Source: Microcaldota archaeon
GTDB taxonomy: Archaea; Micrarchaeota; Micrarchaeia; Micrarchaeales; Micrarchaeaceae
Direction of reading: 5' to 3'
Length of the DNA: 64,000 nt
Assembly (NCBI GenBank): GCA_028866775.1
Contig: JAGWHK010000002.1
Span: forward strand, 160,264-224,263
The notes under the pieces were generated by a model that made no database searches, was not told the DNA's origin, and was given only the letters and a program-made list of their open reading frames with translations. The translations under genes were made by a program, and so were the position numbers. Below are positions 48,016-56,824 of the stretch, one piece after another; position 1 is the stretch's first letter, and every line of letters starts with the position of its first letter.

Positions 48016-49042
48016 CCTTCAATAGGTTTTGGTAGTCGTCCTTGAACTTTCGTATTATCAGATCTTCGCTGTAGCGCTTGACCATTTCTATGCCCTTTCT
48101 CGCCAGGCGCCCCTTCTCTGCTGTGCTCAGCATGAAATATTGGGCTATCCTTGCAGATGCGGCAGAGGCATCAAGTGGGACGACCATCCTCTTGTCGATT
48201 CCATAGATCAACTCCTTCGCCCCTGTTTGATCAGAGACCAATACTGGAAGCCCAGCCAGGAGGGCCTCCATCACGCTCACGCCAAAAGCCTCGCCCCTCC
48301 CGAGATGCACGTATAAGGATGCGCCCTTTATGTACCTGGCGGTCGATCTAACTTTCCCTATGCAGCGTATTCCCTCCCTGTCCGGTCCAACAACATCACT
48401 GTCATAGTCACCAACTATCGTGAGCCTTAGACCTGGTACCTTTTCCCGCGCCTTCCTGAACGCGGCAAGAAGAAGATCTAGTCCCTTGTAGTGCGTGTCC
48501 CTGTTCCCCACAAAAAGTATTTCCTTGGTATTCAACTGCGGCCTGCCCTCCTTCGCTATCGCCCTCACGACCTCCCTTCTTATGAAGGGATAAGTTACGA
48601 TGGTTTTTGCATTGGGACTGAAGTGCTTCAGAAGCTGCTCCTCCATCTTTCCGACGCAGACAAATCCATCCACCTCGCGGAGCAGGCTAACGGCGAGAGA
48701 CCGCCTGGCGCCTGATACCCTCCCGGTTTTCATGTAGTAGAAGAGAGGGCTTGACACTATGTTTATTATCTTGGCCCCTTTTTTGAGCAGCCCCAGCCTT
48801 TTGGCCATCGCCGGGAATATGAAGGTGCCCTCGCAAAAGTACACGTCATAGTCCCTTGGCAATGACACGATCGCGCGCAGGGATGAGGCACCGCCAGCCA
48901 GCACCCTAATCATACTCTTTTCCGAAGAACGTATGGTTGGGGCGGGCCAAGGCTTGGCTCCTATGGCTTTTGCAAGCGCCGCATGGAAATAGTGCGGATC
49001 GTAATATAGAAACAGTATCCTGGATTTGGGCATGTCCACCAT
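48005..49042 (-). CDS. Family 4 glycosyltransferase, minus strand
   Basis: 345 residues. KEILFVGNRDTHYKGLDLLL (donor domain start), LRLTIVGDYDSDVVGPDREG and LYVHLGRGEAFGVSVMEALL, then AGLPVLVSDQTGAKELI, are GT4 features with the E-x7-E. N-terminal SRILFLYYDPHYFHAALAKA. It is the only minus-strand gene between the two tRNAs of the glycan locus. Acceptor and sugar unknown. Confidence 0.88.
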   Translation of the reverse strand: MVDMPKSRILFLYYDPHYFHAALAKAIGAKPWPAPTIRSSEKSMIRVLAGGASSLRAIVSLPRDYDVYFCEGTFIFPAMAKRLGLLKKGAKIINIVSSPLFYYMKTGRVSGARRSLAVSLLREVDGFVCVGKMEEQLLKHFSPNAKTIVTYPFIRREVVRAIAKEGRPQLNTKEILFVGNRDTHYKGLDLLLAAFRKAREKVPGLRLTIVGDYDSDVVGPDREGIRCIGKVRSTARYIKGASLYVHLGRGEAFGVSVMEALLAGLPVLVSDQTGAKELIYGIDKRMVVPLDASAASARIAQYFMLSTAEKGRLARKGIEMVKRYSEDLIIRKFKDDYQNLLKAKP

Positions 49043-49112
49043 TCTTGAATTGGAGGCCTAGTATGATAAAAGTTACCTTTTATGGCACGTAGGGGTTTCG
49101 GCTCCTAAAGAT

Positions 49113-49121
49113 ATTTATATA
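49113..49121 (+). promoter_or_regulatory. TATA box for the epimerase-GT2-DUF2079 operon
   Basis: ATTTATATA, about 34 bases before the ATG at 49151; the leader would be about 8 bases. Confidence 0.55.
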
Positions 49122-49150
49122 GTGGAAGAGATTACAAGATTGGGGTCTTT

Positions 49151-50179
49151 ATGTCATTCTGGGATGGCAAGAACGTCATGGTAACTGGAGGTGCGAGCTT
49201 CATAGGCAGCCATCTTGTTGATGACCTGATCGCACTTGGGGCCAATGTAAGTGTGGTGGATGACCTGAGCAGCGGCAAGCTTGCCAACCTGACGCCAAAT
49301 CCAAGGTTAAAGTTCAAGAAGATGGACCTGGAAACGGCTTCTATGACCGCAATAAAGAAAGTATTCAAAGGTAACGAGGTGTTGTTTCACCTGGCAGCTG
49401 TCCATGGGGGCAGGGGTTATATCGACACCCACCCTGCGGATTGCTCTTCAAATTTTGCAATAGACCATAGGGTTTTTGACGCTGCTTGCGCCAGCGGAGT
49501 GGAGAGAGTGGCGTTCGCCAGCAGCGCCTGCGCATATCCACCCAGGCTTCAAGAGAGCTTCTCGTCAGATTACCTCCTCAAGGAGTCTGATAGTGACATA
49601 GGCAAATTAAAGGAACCACTTAGCGCGGATTTGGAGTATGGGTGGGCCAAGCTTATGGGGGAGGTGCAGCTCAGATCCTTCGTTAGGCAGTATGGCATGA
49701 AGGGCGTCAACCTCAGATTCGTGACCGCCTATGGCCCAAGGGAAAACGAGACGCATGCCATAGTCGCGCTTATACACAAGGCCCACGAGCGGATGGACCC
49801 TTACGAGATTTGGGGAACCGGGGAACAGTCCAGGGACTTTACCTACGTCACTGACATAGTGACAGGGACCATCTTGGCAGCCGAAAAGGTTTCGGATGGG
49901 GGTTCTATAAATCTCGGTACCGGGGTAAGATACAGGCTTAAGGACGTCGCAGAGGAGATATTCGGGATAATGGACTGGCGCCCGAAGGGGATGAAGTTTG
50001 ACCCTTCAAAGCCCACAGGTGTTGTGAGCAGGGCGCTTGATATATCCAGGGCAAGTAGGCTGTTGGGGTGGGAGCCCAAGGTTGGTCTCAAGGAGGGTTT
50101 GCAGAAGACCATAGGCTGGTATACATCCACCCACAAGCGGAAGGGCAGGATAAATGAAAAGATTTTGTTGGAAAGGTAA
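49151..50179 (+). CDS. NAD-dependent sugar epimerase/dehydratase (GDP-mannose epimerase-like)
   Basis: 342 residues. NVMVTGGASFIGSHLVDDLI (NAD), LFHLAAVHGGRGYIDTHPAD, VAFASSACAYPPRLQES (Ser and Cys in place of the usual Ser-Thr) and LEYGWAKLMGEVQLRSFV (Tyr-x-x-x-Lys). The SSACAYP and GWAKLMGE wording is close to GDP-mannose 3,5-epimerase and related enzymes that need an active Cys. It may supply an unusual sugar to the glycan. First gene of a plus-strand operon with a GT2 and DUF2079. Confidence 0.85.
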   Translation: MSFWDGKNVMVTGGASFIGSHLVDDLIALGANVSVVDDLSSGKLANLTPNPRLKFKKMDLETASMTAIKKVFKGNEVLFHLAAVHGGRGYIDTHPADCSSNFAIDHRVFDAACASGVERVAFASSACAYPPRLQESFSSDYLLKESDSDIGKLKEPLSADLEYGWAKLMGEVQLRSFVRQYGMKGVNLRFVTAYGPRENETHAIVALIHKAHERMDPYEIWGTGEQSRDFTYVTDIVTGTILAAEKVSDGGSINLGTGVRYRLKDVAEEIFGIMDWRPKGMKFDPSKPTGVVSRALDISRASRLLGWEPKVGLKEGLQKTIGWYTSTHKRKGRINEKILLER

Positions 50180-50184
50180 CTGTT

Positions 50185-50916
50185 GTGAGATCTATTATTT
50201 CCAGGACCCCTGTGGCAATAATAATGCCTGCATACAATGAGGGAGAAACCATAGCGGGCACTGTTGACGAGATAGGCAAAAAGATCATTCCATCGCTCCC
50301 AAATGCGAAGCTCATGATATTCGAAGACGGGAGCCCGGACAACACAAGGGACGTGATGAAGGCACTTAGCCGAAAGTACAGCTGGGTTGTGCCTTATAAC
50401 TACAAGAATAGGATGGGGTATCCAAAGGCGGTGAAGAATGCTTTCAGCATGGTAGACGATAAAAAATTTCCATATGTACTTTTCATGGACGCCGATGGGC
50501 AGTACGATCCTGATGATTGCCTCAGGTTGTGCGAGACAGCCATAGCAACTGGCACAGATATGGTGGTGGCGGAGAGGAAGAACAGGTCAGAGCCGCTCTA
50601 CAGGGTGCTGCTTTCCCAAGGCCTGCATCTGATCGAACATCTTCTATTCAGGGTTGAGTATGAGGACGTCACAAGCGCGTGCCGTGTGATCAAGAGCAAG
50701 ATCGCCAAGCAGATAGCAAAGGAGGTAAAGTTCTCCAAGTATAACTTCTGGCTTGAATTCACCGCGAGGGCTTCCACCAAAAACCTCAAGATAAAGATAG
50801 TAGATGTCAACTACAGGCAGAGGGAGGGCGAGAGCAGGGTTTACAGTATGGGTAGGATGCCAAAGGTGGTTATAAACGAGCTTGGAGCGCTGCTGAAGAC
50901 AAAGTTTGGTGGCTGA
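50185..50916 (+). CDS. Dolichol-phosphate mannosyltransferase-like GT2
   Basis: 243 residues, GTG start. AIIMPAYNEGETIAGTVDEI, LMIFEDGSPDNTRDVMKALS, VLFMDADGQYDPDDCLRLCE (DAD) and SRVYSMGRMPKVVIN fit the Dpm1/GT2 branch that charges polyprenyl phosphate with a sugar. No C-terminal membrane domain. It precedes a DUF2079 membrane protein by one base, so it may make the lipid-linked donor that the membrane protein uses; this link is inference. Confidence 0.86.
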   Translation: MRSIISRTPVAIIMPAYNEGETIAGTVDEIGKKIIPSLPNAKLMIFEDGSPDNTRDVMKALSRKYSWVVPYNYKNRMGYPKAVKNAFSMVDDKKFPYVLFMDADGQYDPDDCLRLCETAIATGTDMVVAERKNRSEPLYRVLLSQGLHLIEHLLFRVEYEDVTSACRVIKSKIAKQIAKEVKFSKYNFWLEFTARASTKNLKIKIVDVNYRQREGESRVYSMGRMPKVVINELGALLKTKFGG

Positions 50917-50917
50917 C

Positions 50918-52483
50918 ATGGAAACCGTAAGCCCCATGAAAATAGTGAGGGCCAGATGGGCGGTTATACTAGTACTCGCGATCGCTGCCCTATACACCAC
51001 TTATTTTTCGCTTGCGGTTAGCTACTTCTATTCATCATTCCACGAGGGCGCTGACACTGGGCTTTCTGCCTATGGTCTATACTACAACACTCACTTCCTC
51101 AACCCGAATGCTTACTTACAGCATCTTGTATTTGACCAGCATGTGTCTTTTGACTCGCTTCTAGTACAGCTCGCCTACCTATTGGTCCCATCAGCCATGA
51201 CGGTGTTGGAGCTCCAGCTCATTTTCCAGGTATTTGCGGCACTGCTGGTATTCCTGATAGCTAGGGATCTCACAAAGAATGACTTCATCGGCCTCGCCCT
51301 TTTTGTAGCGTTCATACTTAACCTTGGGAACCTAGGATTGATACTTGCAGACACCCATGTGGAGTTCCTGATAACTGCATTCTACCTCCTAACCTTCTAT
51401 TTCTACATGAAGCGTAGTGTTGTACCATTCGCAGTCTCGCTGGCACTGCTTCTGGGAAGCGCAGACGTTAGCGCATTGATGGCTCTTATGCTTGGCATCG
51501 GATTGCTGGCTTACGAGCTTCTAGGTAAGTTCCAAGGCAGAACAAGTACTGTCTCTTGGTGGTTTGCCATTTCGATCGTGGCGGGTTCTGCGGTTGCAAT
51601 TTTGGGCTATGGATGGATAACGGCTTCGCTCGCGAGCGGCTACGTTTCGGCCTCATCGGCATACAGCTCGGTGCCGATAGTGCTTAGGGTGACCAATGGG
51701 GCGCAGACCAATGTTGGGCCCTCGTTTGGCTCTTTCCTGAAGAATCCCGTAGGGGTTCTAGCCTCAAATATCAACACTTATTTGCAGGGCTACAAAACAG
51801 ACCTTATCTACTCGCTGCTGCTGGTAGTGCTCGGGATAGGGGGAGTGGCGATGTTCTTCGATCCGATAGTTGCACTGCTGCTCATATCACCATGGCTCGC
51901 GGGGGCATTCATCATGGGGAATCCCGCATTCCTGCTTCCGACGCAGGAGTACTTTGGCTACGTTCTTGGCCCGGCCGTATGCGCGGCAATCATTGGGATC
52001 ATGCTGAGGTCAGGCCGGAAGGGGATATGGCAGCCCAAGGCGATCGGATTAACCGCGATCGGCTTCGCGTTGGTGCTGTCCGTTATAGGACCTGCGGTAT
52101 ACCTCCTTACCTCGTCCTCTGTCTCGAATTATCATACAGCTACTGTGGGCAACCTTCCCAAGCTTCTGACCCTCTCTTCAAATAGCTCTCAAAGAGAGGC
52201 ATATTTGCGGCTCGATTACATGATAAAGCAGGTACCGAAAAATGCGTCGCTTTTGACAGATTTCTTTATCATGCCTCATGTCGCAAACAGGGAGTACCTT
52301 GATACCTTCTCTGATAAGGCATTCTCTTTCAAGGCTGAATACATACTGGTGGACCTCAACAGGAGCGCGAACCAGCAGGTCTGCCTGCAGGAGAACTGCA
52401 GCATATTCTACAACATGATAGCTGGAGCGAACTACACTGTGCTCATTCAGAATGGAACCGCCACGCTTTATAGGAAGTCTTAG
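50918..52483 (+). CDS. DUF2079 membrane protein, probable GT-C glycosyltransferase, copy 1
   Basis: 521 residues from ATG at 50918, six bases after GGTG. About ten hydrophobic helices. DUF2079 proteins look like GT-C enzymes: the first outer loop has FHEGADTGLSAYGLYYNTHF with an Asp, and a later loop has ADTHVEFLITAFYLLTFYFY, matching FDAHVEAFIPLFFLLSFYFY in the copy at 56825-58381. The C-terminal 90 residues are an outer soluble part with Asn-rich sequons. Likely transfers a sugar from a polyprenyl carrier outside the cell. Confidence 0.82.
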   Translation: METVSPMKIVRARWAVILVLAIAALYTTYFSLAVSYFYSSFHEGADTGLSAYGLYYNTHFLNPNAYLQHLVFDQHVSFDSLLVQLAYLLVPSAMTVLELQLIFQVFAALLVFLIARDLTKNDFIGLALFVAFILNLGNLGLILADTHVEFLITAFYLLTFYFYMKRSVVPFAVSLALLLGSADVSALMALMLGIGLLAYELLGKFQGRTSTVSWWFAISIVAGSAVAILGYGWITASLASGYVSASSAYSSVPIVLRVTNGAQTNVGPSFGSFLKNPVGVLASNINTYLQGYKTDLIYSLLLVVLGIGGVAMFFDPIVALLLISPWLAGAFIMGNPAFLLPTQEYFGYVLGPAVCAAIIGIMLRSGRKGIWQPKAIGLTAIGFALVLSVIGPAVYLLTSSSVSNYHTATVGNLPKLLTLSSNSSQREAYLRLDYMIKQVPKNASLLTDFFIMPHVANREYLDTFSDKAFSFKAEYILVDLNRSANQQVCLQENCSIFYNMIAGANYTVLIQNGTATLYRKS

Positions 52484-52489
52484 CCTGAG

Positions 52490-52564
52490 CGGGCCCGGTG
52501 GGATTTGAACCCACGACTTAGAGATTAAAAGTCTCCCACTCTGGCCAAACTGAGTTACGGGCCC
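52490..52564 (-). tRNA. tRNA-Lys (anticodon TTT)
   Basis: Minus strand cloverleaf: acceptor GGGCCCG/CGGGCCC, anticodon arm GGAGA-CTTTTAA-TCTCT with anticodon TTT, T arm GTGGG-TTCAAAT-CCCAC, discriminator G. No intron. Its 3' end lies six bases from the DUF2079 stop. Confidence 0.92.
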
Positions 52565-52636
52565 TTTGGTATATTGGGCCGTTCTAGCTATAAAAAGATG
52601 CCGCTACATATTCTTAGGATTTGAACAGCTGATCAG

Positions 52637-53551
52637 ATGATCTTCGACCTGAAGAACCCGAAGCACAGGAAGATACTCCTCATGCTCTGCGTGAGCACCA
52701 TCGCATATTCGGTAAGCAACGTGCTCGCTTACGTTGTAGACGTGCGGATGCCGATATCAGCCACAGTTCTGTCAACGCAGGTGGGTTTCCTTGCCTGCAC
52801 CATAGCCTTCCTGCTGTTCTACAGGGAGAAGGTTGACCTCATGCCTTCCAGGTCGAATGCCACGGTCTGGATATACGGAATAAGCTTCGCCATTACCGGG
52901 CTTATACTCTTCACCGCATATAAGGCCCACTCTCTTGCCACCATATTCCCGCTGCTTGAGGGTGGGATCCTTGTGTTCCTTGCGCTTGACTTCATGTTCC
53001 ACAGGAAGGTCCTGTCAAGAAGGCAGGTTGCCCTCCTTGTAATCGGCGTCCTGGTGGTTTTTGTTGGGACGTTCTTCGCGGAAAGCACTGGAATAACCCT
53101 TGACACCTCGACCCTCCCCTACGCAATTGGGATAATACTTTTCAGCGGAATAGGGTACTACGCCCTTGCAAACAAGACGGCAAAGATAAGCGACAGCTCG
53201 AAGAACTTCGCCTTTTCTGTGTCGTCTGCTGCAATAGCTGCCCTTTTGCTCCTTCTATACCATTCCCCGGCCACCTTGGCTTCGATAAGGGCTCTTCCAT
53301 TTGCGGCAGGGGCGATAGGCGGTTTCGCACTCTGCATAGCGTTCTCCATGGAGATAGGGGCTGTGAAGCACAGCATGACAGGAAGCGAAAGGAAGAACGT
53401 ACTGCTCAGGAACTTCATAAACAACTTCGCCGAGCTGGACATCGTTGTCGTGCTCATCGCCAGTGTTGGGATAAACAGCTATACCTACAACGGTCTGTTC
53501 GGAGGGATGTTGATCGTGATAGGGGTTCTAGTCCTTGGATCGATCAGCTAG
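52637..53551 (+). CDS. EamA/DMT-family membrane transporter-like protein
   Basis: 304 residues with ten hydrophobic helices in two halves, as in drug/metabolite transporters. KAHSLATIFPLLEGGILVFL and a second-half VLIASVGINSYTYNGLFGGM fit the EamA pattern. TATA-like GCTATAAAAA at 52587-52596 precedes it. Substrate unknown. Confidence 0.78.
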   Translation: MIFDLKNPKHRKILLMLCVSTIAYSVSNVLAYVVDVRMPISATVLSTQVGFLACTIAFLLFYREKVDLMPSRSNATVWIYGISFAITGLILFTAYKAHSLATIFPLLEGGILVFLALDFMFHRKVLSRRQVALLVIGVLVVFVGTFFAESTGITLDTSTLPYAIGIILFSGIGYYALANKTAKISDSSKNFAFSVSSAAIAALLLLLYHSPATLASIRALPFAAGAIGGFALCIAFSMEIGAVKHSMTGSERKNVLLRNFINNFAELDIVVVLIASVGINSYTYNGLFGGMLIVIGVLVLGSIS

Positions 53552-53552
53552 G

Positions 53553-54026
53553 TCAGAGGGTGGCGCTGTAGGGCTCTATGAACTTGAGGTACTGGTTAGC
53601 ATTCTGCACCCTCCCGCTCTTGCTGACCCTGAAGCCCAGCCTTTCCAGGAGCATTATGTCGGTCATGTCCCTCACCCCGGACATTATACCTTTTGGGCTT
53701 CCGTGGCCCCTTGCGTCGAACAGCCCGGCGAAGTAGCTTCCTGAGTAATCATTCTTGTACTTGAACAGGTGCTCCCTCTCCTCCAGGGCCTTCGACATCA
53801 GCTTCTTCGCCTTGGAGTTGTAGAACATGGCAATGTTCAGCCCGTCCTCCTCCTCGAAGACTATCTTTTCAGGCAGTATCTTCAGGGTGCTGATGGCTAT
53901 CCTCATGAAGCGCTCGACAACCTTCCCGTTGCGCGATGCGACGCTGATAGAGGGCTCTTCCTTGCCTATCCTGCTTACCCCTAGCATATAGCTCATGTCA
54001 GGGCTCATTGGAAGTTTCTTGGACAT
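53553..54026 (-). CDS. Degenerate LAGLIDADG-fold protein
   Basis: 157 residues. YFAGLFDARGHGSPKG (about residues 98-113) matches the LAGLIDADG helix plus the following strand, and DMSYMLGVSRIGKEEPSI (about 10-27) matches a first motif. In both, the catalytic acid is missing (Arg in DARG; Arg/Ile in GVSRIG), so nuclease activity is unlikely. KVVERFMRIAISTLKILPEK resembles the middle of homing-endonuclease repeats. It is not inside a host gene and starts within the hydrolase stop (TGATG). It may be a domesticated DNA- or RNA-binding protein, like WhiA-type regulators; inference. Confidence 0.65.
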   Translation of the reverse strand: MSKKLPMSPDMSYMLGVSRIGKEEPSISVASRNGKVVERFMRIAISTLKILPEKIVFEEEDGLNIAMFYNSKAKKLMSKALEEREHLFKYKNDYSGSYFAGLFDARGHGSPKGIMSGVRDMTDIMLLERLGFRVSKSGRVQNANQYLKFIEPYSATL

Positions 54027-54907
54027 CAGGATCGGACCTCGATCTCCTTTATAAATTTGAGCACACTCTCTACGATCTGGTCCTCGAACCCTGCATAACT
54101 GTGCTGCGCACCATCAAACACCACCCCTACGAACTTGGGTGATTTTATTGCATTCTCTTTTAGGATCTCATTTGATTTGTATGGGTCAGTCACTATTCCG
54201 TCGTCCTTTGTCCCGAATATGGAGAGCATCGGTATGGTTATTGTCTTTATTGTGGCAAAGCCCAGTTTGGCATCGTAATAGTTGAATATGGCGGTTTTCG
54301 CCGTCTTGCTGAAGAAGTTTAGGTAGGTCTTTGCCGATACCTGGTTGGTTGCCCACAAAGCATCTGGCAATAGCTCGCCTCCCTTCCCCTTTCCAACAAG
54401 GTTTTCAGATTCGGCAATGTGCCTGGTGTGTAGTGGCAGATCCCTAGGATTTAAAACAAGGCCCAACATGTCTGCGGCTGAGATAAAAAGCAGCGCCTTT
54501 ACCCTGCGGTCATTTTTTGTGCTTTGATAGTATGCGATCTTGGAGCAGCCCAGGCTGTGGCCCTGGAGGTAGATCCTCTTGTAGCCGTTCTTGGATAGGA
54601 GGTCAATCCATGCTTGTATGTCTTTTGTGCATTCCTCAAATATTTCGTAGGCGTTTCCGATCTTTACGAAGTTGCCGTCTGTCTTGCCGAAGAACCTTAT
54701 CACCTCAGAGCCCCTGGTTTCGACGGTCAGGAACGCCACCCCGTTCTTCGGATACTCTGAAAGCATAGTTTTGATGAAGCCGTTTTCCCAGAAGTTGCCG
54801 GACATGCCATGTATGTGCAATATAACCGAGTCTGTACTTGCCTTGGGCTCTGAAAATAGCCCTTGCAGTATCAGGTTGTCGGAAGTTGTCACTCTAATGA
54901 ACTCCAT
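54026..54907 (-). CDS. Alpha/beta hydrolase
   Basis: 293 residues. VILHIHGMSGNFWENGFIKT (oxyanion HG), RIYLQGHSLGCSKIAYYQST (nucleophile GHSLG, about residue 120), SIFGTKDDGIVTDPYKS (acid) and FDGAQHSYAGFEDQI (His). Serine hydrolase of the alpha/beta fold with no signal peptide; substrate unknown. Overlaps the LAGLIDADG-fold gene by one base, so they form an operon ahead of which (minus strand) lies the 16S gene with its own terminator. Confidence 0.85.
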   Translation of the reverse strand: MEFIRVTTSDNLILQGLFSEPKASTDSVILHIHGMSGNFWENGFIKTMLSEYPKNGVAFLTVETRGSEVIRFFGKTDGNFVKIGNAYEIFEECTKDIQAWIDLLSKNGYKRIYLQGHSLGCSKIAYYQSTKNDRRVKALLFISAADMLGLVLNPRDLPLHTRHIAESENLVGKGKGGELLPDALWATNQVSAKTYLNFFSKTAKTAIFNYYDAKLGFATIKTITIPMLSIFGTKDDGIVTDPYKSNEILKENAIKSPKFVGVVFDGAQHSYAGFEDQIVESVLKFIKEIEVRS

Positions 54908-54975
54908 GATCTATTTTTGTTATTAAGAGCTAAAAACTGCTATGACAGCCTTGCGGCAGGGAAGGGATGGAAACA

Positions 54976-54988
54976 AGAAAAAAGAAAT
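54976..54988 (-). terminator. Poly-T terminator after 16S rRNA
   Basis: On the minus strand ATTTCTTTTTTCT follows directly after the processing stem of the 16S transcript. Oligo-T runs end archaeal transcription. Confidence 0.55.
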
Positions 54989-55024
54989 GTAGACTTGAGC
55001 TTTAATGCGATGAAAGTCGAACGC
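54989..55024 (-). other. 3' arm of the 16S processing stem
   Basis: Read on the minus strand, this trailer is complementary with few mismatches to the leader at 56564-56600: GTAG.CTTGAG, ATGC, GAAAGT and GAACGC blocks pair in order. This is the long helix that archaeal splicing endonuclease cuts to release pre-16S rRNA. Confidence 0.7.
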
Positions 55025-55046
55025 GCACACGCGAATTTTTTAAATT

Positions 55047-56532
55047 CGAGGTGATCTATCCGCAGGTTCCCCTACGGATACCTTGTTATGCCTTAGCCCT
55101 CCTCACAGAACCCTAACTCGAAATGGTCCGAAAACCATGCCTCACTAGGGCTCCACTTGGGTGACTTGGCAGGCGGTGTGTGCAAGGAGCTGGGACATAT
55201 TCACCGCTCGATAGTGACAAGCGATTACTAGGGATTCCAGCTTCATGAGGGCGAGTTTCAGCCCTCAATCCGAACTCAGGTCGGTTTTAGGGGATTGGCT
55301 TCACCTTTCGGTGTTGCATCTCATTGTTCCGACCTTTGTATGCCGCGTGTTGCCCGGAAGATTCAGACTATACTGACGTACCGTTGCCCTCTCCTTCCTC
55401 CTCTTTAAACAGAGGCGGTCCCGACAGAGTGCCCCGCACACCGCTGTGCAAGTTGCAACTGTCAGTGAAGGTCTCGCTCGTTACCGGACTTAACCGGACA
55501 GTTCACACCACGAGCTGACGATCGCCATGCAGTACCTCTCGGCTTGTCAGGCAAGATCTTTAGTCTGGCCTTCATCCTGCCGTCGCTCCCGGTAATATTT
55601 CCGACGTTGTATTCAATTGAACCGCAGCATCCACCCCTTGTGGTGCTCCCCCGCCAATTGCTTTAAGTTTCAACCTTGCGGCCGTACTCCCCAGGCGGCA
55701 GACTTAACAATTACTCTACGGTACTGCAGGCATCCAAGATACCTGCAACATCAGAGTCTGCATAATTTACTGCTAGGGCTACTCGGGTATCTAATCCGAT
55801 TCGTTCTCCTAGCCTTCGCTCCTCACTGTCGGATGTGTTCTAGTCAGGCGCCTTCGCCACCGTTGGTCCTTATAGGATTATAGGATTTTACCCCTTCCCC
55901 ATAAGTACCCCTGACCTCACCCACTCCCCAGCCAGAAGGTATCTCATGCACGCATTGACGTTGGGCGCCAATATTTCACATGAGACGGTTCTGGCCAGCT
56001 ACGAGCGCTTTAAGCCCAATAATCGTGGACACCACTTGTGCCGCCGGTATTACCGTGGCGGCTGCCACCGGTCTTGCCCGGCACTTATTCGCCAAGCTTG
56101 CTATACTTGGCAAAAGGTTCACCGAAGTGAACCGCTCAGATTCCCCCCATCAGGCTTCCGCCCAGTGTGGAGTTTGCGCGCCTGCTGCACGCCGTAGCGC
56201 TAGGGCCCTTGTCTCAGTGCCCTTCTCGGGGCCTATACTCTCATATCCCCTACAGGTTATCGGTATGGTGGGCCGTTACCCCGCCATCTGCCTGATCCGC
56301 CGCAGTCTCATCGCGAAACGGAAGTCCTGCAATTTGGACCCCTTTCGGCTACAGCTCCTTCCAGGTGCCGTAGCCTATGGCGAATTGACCTCAGTTTCCC
56401 GAGGGTATGCGCCTTTTCGCGGTAGATTGACCACGTGTTACTGAGCCGTACGCCGCCCAACGAAGCCGTTGAGCAAACTTGCATGGCTGTCGAAATCTGA
56501 TAGCAGTGTCCTCCAGCAGCATCGACTGGAGT
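55047..56532 (-). rRNA. rrs: 16S ribosomal RNA
   Basis: About 1,486 bases on the minus strand. The 3' end, GGTATCCGTAGGGGAACCTG, then ATAGATCACCTC, and the 5' end, with TCGATGCTGCTGGAGG in place of the usual TTGATCCTGCCGGAGG, fix the limits to within a few bases. GTGCCAGC-, GCCCGTC- and GGATTAGATACCC-type regions are seen as their complements. An inverted repeat CGAATTT-TTT-AAATTCG (55032-55048) covers the mature 3' end. No 23S, 5S or tRNA follows on either side, so it is a solitary rRNA gene. Confidence 0.96.
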
Positions 56533-56563
56533 CGATATGCTTGGAATTACTTATTTTGCAATT

Positions 56564-56600
56564 GCGTTCACAACTTTCTCTTTGCATGTCTCAAGCCTAC
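56564..56600 (-). other. 5' arm of the 16S processing stem
   Basis: Leader sequence, about 32 bases before the mature 16S 5' end, complementary to 54989-55024. See that entry for the paired blocks. Confidence 0.7.
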
Positions 56601-56685
56601 ATCCAATTCCAAGCAGGAATTTTCACAATGAATAGCCACCCTAGGGTCGCTATCCACAAAAGCAATTACTTATTCTCTAAAACAT

Positions 56686-56696
56686 CTATATAAACC
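56686..56696 (-). promoter_or_regulatory. TATA box of the 16S gene
   Basis: On the minus strand GGTTTATATAG; transcription would begin near 56660 and give a leader of about 130 bases containing the processing stem. Confidence 0.6.
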
Positions 56697-56772
56697 TTGC
56701 TGTTGACGGTGTGGAGTGGCAGAGGGCAGGAAGGCTTGGCGGTCCTAAATTAAATGGAGGGTTTTGGTAGGT

Positions 56773-56780
56773 AATTTATA
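56773..56780 (+). promoter_or_regulatory. TATA box for the second DUF2079 gene
   Basis: AATTTATA, with predicted transcription start near 56803. That places the ATG at 56795 upstream of the transcript and supports 56825 as the start codon. Confidence 0.45.
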
Positions 56781-56824
56781 ACTGCTGATAGGATATGATG
56801 TTGGTTTATCAGAGTTGCAGGAAT

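Noticed and set aside
55324-56693. Several open frames on the plus strand over the 16S gene
   Set aside because: They lie antisense to a clearly conserved rRNA and have no family features.
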